Assembly: GCF_001427825.1 (NCBI RefSeq)
Contig: NZ_LMGT01000001.1
Span: forward strand, 481,301-545,300
Length of the DNA stretch: 64,000 bases
Reading direction: 5' to 3'
Source of the DNA: Brevundimonas sp. Root608
Lineage (GTDB): Bacteria; Pseudomonadota; Alphaproteobacteria; Caulobacterales; Caulobacteraceae
The position numbers and the translations under genes are program-made. Under the pieces are notes generated by a model. It worked only from the letters and a program-made list of their open reading frames with translations. It was not told where the DNA came from and did not search any database. Shown piece by piece: positions 44,775 to 53,371 of the stretch (positions are counted from its first letter, which is position 1; every line of letters begins with the position of its first letter).

Positions 44775-45926
44775 TCAGCCGCCGACGACCTCCGGCTTGG
44801 CTCCTGCCGCCCGGAACGCACCCAGAATTCGGTCTGTGACCTTCTCGATCGTTAGTCGTTCCATGACTTCGCGTCGTGCTCGCTCTCCCCTTGAGCGCCG
44901 TAGCTCGGGATCGGAGACCAGCCTGTCCAGATTGACGGCGAGGGCATCGACGTCGCCGATCGGGGTCACCCACCCGGCTTCCCCTTCCGCAGTAAGCTCG
45001 CCGAGGCCGGCTATGTCGCTGCCGATCCACGGAAGGCTCATGCACATGGCTTCTACGATGGAGTTCGGAAAGAACTCTCCCTGCGTGGAGGCCAACGCAT
45101 AGATGTCCATGGCGTCGAGCAGCTGGGGCGTGTCGAAGCGTTGCCCGACGAAGATCACCCGATCCTCCATCCCGACTTCCCGCGTAACGGCCTCGACCGA
45201 AGGGCGTCCGCTGCCGTCGCCGACGAGGAGAACCCGAAGGCGGGGGTGCTTGTCCTTGAGCTTTGCCGCCGCGCGTACCAGCAGGTGTTGACCCTTGCCC
45301 GCCCCTTCCTCCCCAGGGAAGGCGACCATTGCGCCGACCGACCCCACGACCACCTCGTCGGTCAGGCCGAGCGACTTTCGCTGATCGGCGCGTTGCCGCG
45401 TACTGGGCACGAAACGAGTGGTGTCCACCCCATTGTAGGTGACCACGATCTTCTCGGATGGCACTCCGAAACTGATGAGCCGTTGACGGGTCTTCTCACA
45501 GACGCCCAGGAGGATGCCGGGAACCCGCTGCCAGACCTGGTTCCGCCAGTTGTGTGACGCTCGCTCCTCCACGCCGCGCACGCTCGTCACACAGGGTAGT
45601 CTGGTCCCCACAGTCAATCCCGCGAGCCAACCGCAGATGGTTGCTGCGGCGTTGTGACCATGAATCACGTCTGGTCGTTCCCGGTGGATGATTCGGGCCA
45701 AGGCTGCGATGCCCTTGGCCACGCTCACCGGATCATGCCGGTCATGAGCCAGCTCGGGGATGACGTGTACGGCAAAGCCGGCCTCGATCACCAGCGGCAT
45801 GAGAACGCCGCCGCTGGTCGCGAACGACACCGTGTGGCCTCTGGCGCGCATCTGTTTGGCCACGGTCAGGGCCTGGGTGCCTGGCCCCATATCCGGCAGG
45901 TTCGACCGGATGACGAGAATGTGCAT
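44775..45926 (-). CDS. Family GT4 glycosyltransferase
   Basis: 383 aa, GT-B fold. N-terminal acceptor half begins MHILVIRSNLPDMGPGTQALTVAKQM; C-terminal donor half has LLVGDGSGRPSVEAVT, the EFFPNSIVEAMCM motif with the usual E-x7-E pair, and GEAGWVTPIGD. Retaining glycosyltransferase adding a sugar to the lipid-linked repeat. Last gene of a four-gene leftward unit (AsnB2, aldolase, GT-like, GT4), starting 15 bp after the GT-like stop. Donor and acceptor are not predictable. Confidence 0.9.
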   Translation of the reverse strand: MHILVIRSNLPDMGPGTQALTVAKQMRARGHTVSFATSGGVLMPLVIEAGFAVHVIPELAHDRHDPVSVAKGIAALARIIHRERPDVIHGHNAAATICGWLAGLTVGTRLPCVTSVRGVEERASHNWRNQVWQRVPGILLGVCEKTRQRLISFGVPSEKIVVTYNGVDTTRFVPSTRQRADQRKSLGLTDEVVVGSVGAMVAFPGEEGAGKGQHLLVRAAAKLKDKHPRLRVLLVGDGSGRPSVEAVTREVGMEDRVIFVGQRFDTPQLLDAMDIYALASTQGEFFPNSIVEAMCMSLPWIGSDIAGLGELTAEGEAGWVTPIGDVDALAVNLDRLVSDPELRRSRGERARREVMERLTIEKVTDRILGAFRAAGAKPEVVGG

Positions 45927-45941
45927 GATAGTCCTCTGATG

Positions 45942-47174
45942 CTAGTGGAGGCCGTCGATCGAGGCTGCAAGGCGCTGCAGCAACCGGATGACGTTCGAGG
46001 TCGCGGAGCCTAACGGCGGCATTGAAAAGTCCTTCGAGGGCAATGCAAAGCGCCGCCCGGCGATCAGGTCTACGGCCCCATCGAGCGACTCGACGACTTG
46101 CGCCAGGCCATACCGCGGAAAACCCGCTTCGTGGGCGAAGGTGACGCAGACAACAGGTTTTCCGAGGAGAGCGGCCTGAAGTCCCATCGTGCTGACCTCG
46201 ACGCAGACAAGGTCTGCCGTCAGCAAGGCTTCCTCCGGGGTCAGAATTCCAAGGTCCAGCACCCCGTTCCGGGCCCCTTCCGGCATTTCAAACGGTGCAT
46301 TCGGGTGGGGTCGCAGCAGGTAGGCGAAACCCGGATCCCGCTCGCAGATGCGCTCCATCGCGGCAACGACCTCGTCGGGCCGGGCGTAGGGGCGCTGATC
46401 GCTCGCCACTGCTCCCAGCTGCGCAGCGGGCCAGAGAATGACAGTGCGATCCGACAGTCCCAGCCGAAGACGAAGCGCGTCGCGGCGCGCGCCGTCGTCC
46501 GGTCGCGGCCTCATTGTGTCGAACGCCGGATTTCCGGTTACGTGGGTTTGGGTTCCGACCAGGCCGTCGCGCGCCAGCTCTTCCGCAACGACCGGACTGA
46601 TCACCGTCAGGTGGTCGGCGTAATCGCCTGACAGGATCCACTCGCGCTCATCGACCAGGAAAAGGTCCCCCATCGCTACAGAAGGGATGCCCTGGCGGCG
46701 AGCGGCCCGGAGGAGAGCGAGTTCGAACCGCGGACTGGTGGTCGAGATCACCAGATCGGGCTTCGTTTGCAGAAGATAGCGTTCCATCGCCGAGACAGGC
46801 AAAAAGGCCTTGCGACCTTCTATCCGCACCCGGCGCATAGCCTCGTCGAGACCCAGTTGTTCGGCCAGGTCTCTCAGGCCGATCGTGAAATAGGCCTCGG
46901 TTTCTTCACGCGTGACATCGGCGTGGCCGTCGCCTGTCAGAAGCGTCAGCGCCGCTTCCCGGTAGGGTGCGTCGGCGGCAGGATCCGGGTCGAGCATTTT
47001 GATTACCGACCCCGCTTCAAGATCGGCGCGTTCAAAGGCGGCGCGCGCGGTTGTGAATCCGACCAGATCGACATCCGCGCCGAGCGCTCGAAGGCCCCTG
47101 GCGACGGGCGCGATCATCGCCGCATGCCCCCCACCATAGGCGGCCATAAGGATGCGCGGCGGTCGAACGGTCAC
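45942..47174 (-). CDS. GT-B fold glycosyltransferase-like protein of unknown specificity
   Basis: 410 aa. The N-terminus RILMAAYGGGHAAMIAPVARGL has the GGGH loop seen in MurG, LpxB, UDP-GlcNAc 2-epimerase and related GT-B proteins. The C-terminal half contains YLLRPHPNAPFEMP near residue 292 and the segment LLTADLVCVEVSTMGLQAALLGKPVV, similar to capsule glycerophosphotransferases/UDP-GlcNAc-epimerase folds that bind the nucleotide there. I do not recognise a precise family. GTG start at 47174 overlaps the aldolase stop by 4 bp, so it is coupled with an aldolase, suggesting a shared unusual sugar acid or phosphodiester decoration. Confidence 0.65.
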   Translation of the reverse strand: MTVRPPRILMAAYGGGHAAMIAPVARGLRALGADVDLVGFTTARAAFERADLEAGSVIKMLDPDPAADAPYREAALTLLTGDGHADVTREETEAYFTIGLRDLAEQLGLDEAMRRVRIEGRKAFLPVSAMERYLLQTKPDLVISTTSPRFELALLRAARRQGIPSVAMGDLFLVDEREWILSGDYADHLTVISPVVAEELARDGLVGTQTHVTGNPAFDTMRPRPDDGARRDALRLRLGLSDRTVILWPAAQLGAVASDQRPYARPDEVVAAMERICERDPGFAYLLRPHPNAPFEMPEGARNGVLDLGILTPEEALLTADLVCVEVSTMGLQAALLGKPVVCVTFAHEAGFPRYGLAQVVESLDGAVDLIAGRRFALPSKDFSMPPLGSATSNVIRLLQRLAASIDGLH

Positions 47175-48037
47175 GACGCCGACCGGCGATGCCGCCGCTC
47201 GGCCGCCACCGCTTCTATCGCCCTGGCCGAATCGACCCGGTTCCGCTCCAGCTCAGCGGCGCTTGCTGTGTTGAACCCGGCATAGATCGCCTGCAGCTTG
47301 GCGACCTCGGAATCGAAGTTCGCCGCGAGCAGTTCCGCCAGATTGGCGGCGCCGTTATGGAAGCCGCGCGACAGGATCGTCGCCGTCGAGCCAAGACGAA
47401 CATGCTCACCCAAGATCTGTTCTGGCGGAACCAGGCCCTCCCCGGCGCGGGCGATCCCACCCAGCCCAAATGGCACGCCGGCCTGACGCAGCGCCGCGCA
47501 CGGCTCCTCAAGGAGGCCCTGGGCCAGCGGTTCGAACATGAAGTCCATGCCGAGATCGAGGTGAAGGTCATTGAGGCCGATGTGCAGTGCGGTGAGTGGA
47601 ACGGTCCGCAGAATTTCGGGGACCGCCGACAGCGCCCCGGCCGTCTCGACCAGCGGCAGGGCTTCGACCCGGCCCGCAAGCAAGTCCACGAATCGCGCCA
47701 GTTCGTCCCGACTTCGAAACATGGGCAGCATGACGCTGTCCGCCCCGCGCGCCAGGACGTCATCGATCTCTGCGCGGCTGCCGGCGTTCAGCGGGTTGAT
47801 ACGGACCAACAGATGAGCGTCAGGCGCGGCATCCCGAATTCGACTGAGATCATTGGGGGTCTGGCGACTCTTCCAGGTGTCCAGGTGACCCTGTCTCTGG
47901 TCTTTCCCCAGATGCTCAAGGTCGATGAACAGGCGCGTCACGCCATGCCCGAAGACGTAGCGCGCGATGTCCGGGTCGTTCACGATCATCAGAAATTGAA
48001 GCGGCCCGGGCTCCGGCTTCGAGCTCGTGCGGGTCAC
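47171..48037 (-). CDS. HpcH/HpaI (class II pyruvate) aldolase-family protein
   Basis: 288 aa, TIM barrel. The residues that matter in HpaI are matched: IDLEH (H42), RIN (R79), PLVETAGAL (E131, a metal ligand) and GLNDLHLDLG (D157, a metal ligand). Members split or form 2-keto-3-deoxy acids, or act on CoA thioesters (citrate lyase type). The GTG start at 48037 overlaps the AsnB2 stop (GTGA). A long reading frame continues upstream inside asnB and is not used. Such an enzyme is unusual in a polysaccharide locus; it could make a pyruvate-derived sugar acid or substituent. Confidence 0.8.
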   Translation of the reverse strand: MTRTSSKPEPGPLQFLMIVNDPDIARYVFGHGVTRLFIDLEHLGKDQRQGHLDTWKSRQTPNDLSRIRDAAPDAHLLVRINPLNAGSRAEIDDVLARGADSVMLPMFRSRDELARFVDLLAGRVEALPLVETAGALSAVPEILRTVPLTALHIGLNDLHLDLGMDFMFEPLAQGLLEEPCAALRQAGVPFGLGGIARAGEGLVPPEQILGEHVRLGSTATILSRGFHNGAANLAELLAANFDSEVAKLQAIYAGFNTASAAELERNRVDSARAIEAVAAERRHRRSAS

Positions 48038-49869
48038 GTCGCCCCCCCTGGCGGGGTCGCGGTCGCCTGCGCGAGCGATTGGGGATCGCGATCGACGAAC
48101 AGGCGGAACCAGATCTCGAGGGAAATCAGCGCCCGCAACTGCCGGGTATGGTTGGCGACGCCTGAAAGATGCGCATTCAGCATGTCGTGAACCGCGCTCT
48201 CTGCGACGAGGCCCCGTGCTCCCAACCGCCCGTCCAACAGCATTTCCCTGCAGTATCCGGCGAGCTTCTGGCGGAACCACTCGCCCACCGGCACCGTGAA
48301 CATCTGTTTGGAGCGGCGGGTGAGGGCGCGACCCAACATAGGCTCCACAGCGTCCTTCAGGATCGCCTTCGTCTGGCCCCCCGCCAACTTCATGTGGCCG
48401 GGAATGGAGAAGGCGAACTCGGCCAGCCGGTAGTCAAGGAACGGGGATCTGACCTCCAGCGAGTTGGCCATCGCCATCCGGTCGGGCTTCACCAGGTTGT
48501 TGCCTGGCAGCAGGGTCAGCGTTTCCGCCATCAACACACGATTGATCGGATCCTGATGGTCGGCGCGACGAATCTCATCGGTCAAAGCCTGATGAGGACG
48601 GGTATCCCGGAAGGCTTCGTGCAATGCGCCGATCAGCAGCCCCTCATCCTGACCAGGCAGTAGAAGACCCGAATCGCGCGCAAAACCCTCCTCCCACCCA
48701 GGGCCGAGGTGGTCTGTCTGTCCGTTCGGGAAGATGTTGAGATACTTCTCATAGCCAGCGAACAGCTCGTCGCCGCCATCGCCGGTCAGGACCATCTTCA
48801 CGTCCCGCGCGGCAAGGCTGGAGACCTGGTCGGTCGGAATGAATGACACGTCGCCGTGAGGCTGGTCGCAGTGCCAGATAAAGCGGGGCCACCGATCGAC
48901 GCCGTCGTTCGACATCTGCTCGGTCCGGTGATCGGCGCCAAAAAGACGGGCGGCCTCGACTGCGTACTCGGTTTCGTCGAACCGCGGATCGTCGAAGCCG
49001 ATGGAATAGCTTCGCACGGGTTCACGCGCGTGTCGGCTCATGAAGCCCACGACCGTACTGCTGTCGAGCCCGCCGGACAGGAAGGCTCCGAAGGGAGCAT
49101 CCGAGCGCATGCGAATCCGGGTGGCGTCGTCCAACAGCGCCAGGATCCCCTCTTTCGCCTCGCCTTCCGACATGCCGGCTCGGGGCTGGATGGTCGCGAG
49201 GTCCCAGTAGCGGCTGATCTTCAGGCCGCCCAGGGCGCTGATCTCGGCCATGCAGCCCGGCGGGAGATGCCTGATGCCCTCGAAGACCGTGCGCGGCTGA
49301 GGGACGTAGTTCAGGGCAAAGTATTGAGCGAACGCTGCGAGATCGGGCCTGACCTCATACCCCGTCGTGAGGATCGCCTTGATCTCCGAAGCGAACCAGA
49401 GACGGTCACCGTCTCCACCCGCCAGATACAGCGGCTTCACGCCCAAGCGGTCTCGATACAGGCGCAAGGTCCTTTGTCGCCCGTCGTAAACCGCAATGGC
49501 GAACATCCCGTTCAGGCGTCTGACGAACTCCGGACCCCAGTGCTCGTAGGCGCGCAGCAAGACTTCCGTGTCACCGGACGTATTGAACCGGGCTCCCGTC
49601 TGTTGAAGCTCCTCACGCAGTTCGATGAAGTTATAGATTTCGCCGTTCTGGACGATGACCACTTCGCCGTCGTCGGACAGCAGCGGCTGATTGCTCGCCT
49701 CGCTGAGGTCGAGAATTGAAAGCCGACAGTTGCCCAAGGCGGTGTCGTCATTGGAGAAGCAGCCGGTGGCGTCGGGGCCACGGTGGCCGATTGATCGAGC
49801 CATCGCATCGAGCGTGGCGCGATCTGTTGCGCCCCGCCCGAAATGGAAGGTTCCGAAAATGCCACACAT
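48034..49869 (-). CDS. asnB: Asparagine synthase-like glutamine amidotransferase 2
   Basis: 611 aa. Starts MCGIFG (Cys2 nucleophile), with RGPDATG (30-36), QNGEIYNF and a PP-loop FLSGGLDSS (263-271), then TGDGGDELFAGY, the ATP/Mg part. ATG 49869 chosen because the Cys must be residue 2; the in-frame ATG at 49959 would bury it. It heads the unit AsnB2-aldolase-GT-like-GT4, where the first two junctions overlap by 4 bp. It is divergent from the initiating sugar transferase across about 270 bp. Likely amidates a sugar carboxyl group in this polysaccharide (inference). Confidence 0.88.
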   Translation of the reverse strand: MCGIFGTFHFGRGATDRATLDAMARSIGHRGPDATGCFSNDDTALGNCRLSILDLSEASNQPLLSDDGEVVIVQNGEIYNFIELREELQQTGARFNTSGDTEVLLRAYEHWGPEFVRRLNGMFAIAVYDGRQRTLRLYRDRLGVKPLYLAGGDGDRLWFASEIKAILTTGYEVRPDLAAFAQYFALNYVPQPRTVFEGIRHLPPGCMAEISALGGLKISRYWDLATIQPRAGMSEGEAKEGILALLDDATRIRMRSDAPFGAFLSGGLDSSTVVGFMSRHAREPVRSYSIGFDDPRFDETEYAVEAARLFGADHRTEQMSNDGVDRWPRFIWHCDQPHGDVSFIPTDQVSSLAARDVKMVLTGDGGDELFAGYEKYLNIFPNGQTDHLGPGWEEGFARDSGLLLPGQDEGLLIGALHEAFRDTRPHQALTDEIRRADHQDPINRVLMAETLTLLPGNNLVKPDRMAMANSLEVRSPFLDYRLAEFAFSIPGHMKLAGGQTKAILKDAVEPMLGRALTRRSKQMFTVPVGEWFRQKLAGYCREMLLDGRLGARGLVAESAVHDMLNAHLSGVANHTRQLRALISLEIWFRLFVDRDPQSLAQATATPPGGAT

Positions 49870-50143
49870 CAGATTGAAGCCTTGCTGCAACTTTGAACGC
49901 GCTCGGTCACCGTGCCCAACGGCTCTCCGAGAGGGGGACCTCCGGCTTGCTGCAAACACTCGAGGTCGGTACTCGGGACGAAAGCCGGTCCGACGTCTGT
50001 CCGCTGGTCAGCGTCGATACAATCGAGCACGGGGCCTCATGCTTACAGGGGGGGGCAGCCGGGTGAGACCAAGGTCCCTACAATACTCGATCTCATTAGG
50101 CTACATCGCGGCAAGCCTGTCCCGTCCTCCGTGAATCGAACAA

Positions 50144-50776
50144 ATGTCCCAGACCATGAGACGTCTCGACCCCCTGTTGATCCGGTCCGTCGACCTGCTG
50201 TTCGCATTGGGCCTCCTGATTGTTCTGGCCATTCCCATGGGGGTCATCGCCCTGATGATCCGGGCCGAGGATCGGGGCCCGGCGCTGTTCGTCCAGCGCC
50301 GGGTCGGCAAGGGCGGCAGGGCGTTTGAAATCCTCAAGTTTCGAACCATGCGGGTGAACCCGGTGAGCGGTTCGGGACGGGTCGAGGGCAGCGGACCAGC
50401 CGCGTTGGCGGAGGCCCGCAGCCGATTTCAGACCACCACCGCCAACGACCCCCGCATCACACGGATCGGCGGCCCTCTGAGGGCCATGCATCTGGACGAG
50501 TTGCCCCAGGTGATCAACGTGCTCGCGGGACATATGTCGGTTGTCGGAGTGCGGCCCGACACCCCTGCCCAAGAGGCCGACTATGCGCCAGCCTACTGGA
50601 TCGAACGCCATAGTCTGCGTCCGGGCATCACCGGGCCAGCCCAGTTGTACAATGTTTCAAGTCTTGACGAACGTACCCGTCTGGAGCGCCTTTGGCTGCG
50701 TGATCCCACCTTCAGAGCCTATATTCACGCCGTGGTGGGAACCGTGGGAAAGGTGCTGCGGCGATCAGGCGTGTGA
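50144..50776 (+). CDS. Initiating phosphoglycosyl transferase (small PglC-like sugar transferase)
   Basis: 210 aa. One membrane segment near the N-terminus (about 12-36, LIRSVDLLFALGLLIVLAIPMGVIALMI), then the core FVQRRVGKGGRAFEILKFRTMR (about 50-70), DELPQVINVL and MSVVGVRPDTP, the monotopic PGT superfamily hallmark. It moves a sugar phosphate from UDP-sugar to undecaprenyl phosphate, starting the repeat unit. It fits the PglF-like dehydratase. ATG 50144 used; a second in-frame ATG is at 50156. Confidence 0.9.
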   Translation: MSQTMRRLDPLLIRSVDLLFALGLLIVLAIPMGVIALMIRAEDRGPALFVQRRVGKGGRAFEILKFRTMRVNPVSGSGRVEGSGPAALAEARSRFQTTTANDPRITRIGGPLRAMHLDELPQVINVLAGHMSVVGVRPDTPAQEADYAPAYWIERHSLRPGITGPAQLYNVSSLDERTRLERLWLRDPTFRAYIHAVVGTVGKVLRRSGV

Positions 50777-50810
50777 CGACCGCCACGATCGCCGGTCCTG
50801 GCGCCGCCCG

Positions 50811-52058
50811 CTACGGCGCCGCCGTCGAACCCGAATAATTTGTCGAGACATCCCGGGCAGCCGTGGCGCTGACGGCTCGCGCTTCACGTTGAGCCTCCAG
50901 GCCGAGGGAGATCATGTTGCCCATGATCGGCAGCATCAGCACCAGCTGAACCATCCGGTCTGCGCCAAAGGTCAACGCCTCGAAAAAGCCGAGCCAGACG
51001 ATTCCGACCAAGGCGAAGCAGACGTATGCTGAAATGGCGGGGCTCCGCAGACGAACGATGCTGATCCAGACGCAACGTATGCCGAACCATGCGAACAGAG
51101 CGATTATCAACCACCCAACCGCGCCTGTTTCAGCCAGGATCTGGACCCAAGTATTGTGAAAATGCGGGTACTCGATGTCCACCAGCATTGCCTGCGGCAC
51201 CAGATTGCTGGTCGATCCCCACCCCCATCCGGTCAAGGGCCGTTCTGTCCACAAATCCCAGCCATATCGGGTCAGTTCGATGCGTTGCAGCGCAGAGTAG
51301 TTGATCTGACCGCCGATCTGGAGACTGAGCAGGTCGCGGCTGTGGTAGATGATGGCGCCCGCGGCGACCAGCATTGTGGCCTTAATGAGCGGTCGGTTGA
51401 ACAGGAAGTAGAAAGTGCCGGCGAGCATGACCGCGGACACGGCGGTGTTGCTTCGGCTGACCGCGAGCAGCGGGGCGATCGCCAGCATGGCGGCGAGGGC
51501 CAAATAGTGCGGACGACGCTCCCAGAGCATCAGGGTCAACGCCGGCAGCACTCCCATGAAGGTCACAAAGATCGAGCCTTCGTTCGACCCTCGCGCCAGA
51601 TAGATGTGCGGGGTCTCGGTCAGACCCACGAACGAGAGGGCGATGGCCAAGAGCGCCATGGCGGTGGCGCCGTACACCATGCAGCGGAGATAGAAGCGGA
51701 TCCGTTCGGCTGATGCGAATTCGTGCATGAGCTGGAAGGCGATGAACACGAAGAGTCCGAGGTGAAGGAGCTTGGTGATCGTCCGCCCGGTTATCGGCGA
51801 GAACAGGGAGATCAGGGCGATCAATCCCACCATCCCGAGGACGATCAGTTCAGTTCGCCCCAGCCGACGTATCGGTAGCCGGTAGCCGCTGTTCACAAAC
51901 AGCAGCACCGCCAGGGACACCACGGCAATGTGGATGTTGCCGGCGCCAAGGGCAAAGAACACCAGCCAGTGCCGCACGAACTCGAAACGTGGCGTGCGAA
52001 TCAGGCTGGCGAGCAGCGCCAGGAGCGAAATGGCGATCGAAGCGGCGGTGAGTATCAC
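50811..52058 (-). CDS. O-antigen polymerase/ligase-like membrane protein 2
   Basis: 415 aa, about eleven transmembrane helices. The large loop GWGWGSTSNLVPQ...EYPHFHNTWVQILAETGAVGWL (about 285-325) is the Wzy_C/WaaL signature, including the H-N pair. Different from the similar protein at 32862. Start GTG 52058. Convergent with the sugar transferase, 34 bp between stops. Probably the polymerase or ligase of the same locus. Confidence 0.8.
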   Translation of the reverse strand: MILTAASIAISLLALLASLIRTPRFEFVRHWLVFFALGAGNIHIAVVSLAVLLFVNSGYRLPIRRLGRTELIVLGMVGLIALISLFSPITGRTITKLLHLGLFVFIAFQLMHEFASAERIRFYLRCMVYGATAMALLAIALSFVGLTETPHIYLARGSNEGSIFVTFMGVLPALTLMLWERRPHYLALAAMLAIAPLLAVSRSNTAVSAVMLAGTFYFLFNRPLIKATMLVAAGAIIYHSRDLLSLQIGGQINYSALQRIELTRYGWDLWTERPLTGWGWGSTSNLVPQAMLVDIEYPHFHNTWVQILAETGAVGWLIIALFAWFGIRCVWISIVRLRSPAISAYVCFALVGIVWLGFFEALTFGADRMVQLVLMLPIMGNMISLGLEAQREARAVSATAARDVSTNYSGSTAAP

Positions 52059-52176
52059 GGGTGCGACTTTGCAGGTGAGTTGTTGCGCCAGACTGGCGTC
52101 GGAGTGTGGCAGGCGCCCAACGTCAATGTCGGATAGGATCAGAGGGCGCCAGACAAATCACAACCCCGGGCCTTCA

Positions 52177-53154
52177 TTATTGGAGGATGGCGCGACCCTC
52201 CTGGCGCCACCAGTCGACAAAGCGCTGTGCGCCCTCGTCAAACCCGATCCGCGGAGAGTATCCCGTCAACGCCTTGATCTTGGAGATATCGGCGAAGGTG
52301 GAGGTGACATCGCCGGCTTGCGGCGGGCGCATGATCTTCACCGCTTCACGGCCGAGCACCCGCTCCAGCGAGCGGATCATGTCCATGAGGCCCACGGGAC
52401 TGCTGTCACCGATGTTGTAGACTTCGTGCAATCCCGGCCCCGCCGGTGCGTCCAGCACCCCGATCACGCCGTCGACGATATCGTCAATGTAGGTGAGGTC
52501 CCGGGCCATGCGGCCCTCTGCGAACACTTCGATGGGTTCGCCGCGCTCGATTTTCCGGGTGAAGCTGAAATAGGCCATGTCCGGCCGACCCCATGGACCA
52601 TACACGGTAAAGAAGCGCAATCCCGCCTGGGGTATGCCGTACAGGCTGGAGTAGCAGTGGCTCATGAGTTCGCACGAGCGCTTGGTCGCCGCATAGAGCG
52701 AAACAGGCTGCACCGACGGCTCATCTTCACGAAACCCCTGATTGCCGATCGGTCGGTCGCCGTAGACGGAACTGGACGATGCGTAGACCAGTTTTTCCAC
52801 CTGGCCATGGCGACAGGCCTCAAGCACCGCAAGGTGGCCGGCCAGATTCGAGCGTTCATAGGCAAAGGGGTTCTCGAGCGAGTAGCGAACCCCGGCCTGC
52901 GCGGCGAGGTGAACCACACGCCGCACCCCTCGCTGCCTGACGATATCCGTCACAAGCCCTTCCTCGGCGATATCGCCGCGCACCATCGTGAAGCCGGGTA
53001 GGGCAGCCAGCCGTTGCTCCCGCGCGATCTTCAAGCGCGGATCGTAGTAGGCGTTGAAGTTGTCCAGACCAATGACTGTCTCGCCCCGGCGGGCCAAACG
53101 CTCCGCGACATGCATTCCGACAAAGCCGGCGGCGCCGGTCACGAGGATGGTCAT
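52177..53154 (-). CDS. NAD-dependent epimerase, UDP-glucuronate 4-epimerase type
   Basis: 325 aa extended SDR. NAD motif TGAAGFVG (6-13), LDNFNAYYDPRLK (30-42; the usual UDP-GlcA epimerase NxYYDxxLK signature), catalytic SSSSVYG (126-132) and Y154/K158 (YAATK). Predicted to turn UDP-glucuronate to UDP-galacturonate; the product would have a carboxyl that the AsnB-like proteins could amidate. ATG 53154. It is divergent from the nonulosonic acid operon across 217 bp. Confidence 0.9.
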   Translation of the reverse strand: MTILVTGAAGFVGMHVAERLARRGETVIGLDNFNAYYDPRLKIAREQRLAALPGFTMVRGDIAEEGLVTDIVRQRGVRRVVHLAAQAGVRYSLENPFAYERSNLAGHLAVLEACRHGQVEKLVYASSSSVYGDRPIGNQGFREDEPSVQPVSLYAATKRSCELMSHCYSSLYGIPQAGLRFFTVYGPWGRPDMAYFSFTRKIERGEPIEVFAEGRMARDLTYIDDIVDGVIGVLDAPAGPGLHEVYNIGDSSPVGLMDMIRSLERVLGREAVKIMRPPQAGDVTSTFADISKIKALTGYSPRIGFDEGAQRFVDWWRQEGRAILQ

Positions 53155-53371
53155 TCAGCGCGCTCCATGGCGGATGCGGGGCTTTACCGGACACAACGGA
53201 GCGGCACAATGAGGCCCTGGACGCAACATGCGCCATCTACCGTTGCGCTCGCGTGCCCCTTGCCGTTACAGACCACCGGCGCGACTGGACATCGCCAATA
53301 GCGAAATGATGCTGGCCGCGGCTTGAGAAGCGTCTCCGCCGGCGTCGGGACTGGATATAAGGGGATTGGCC

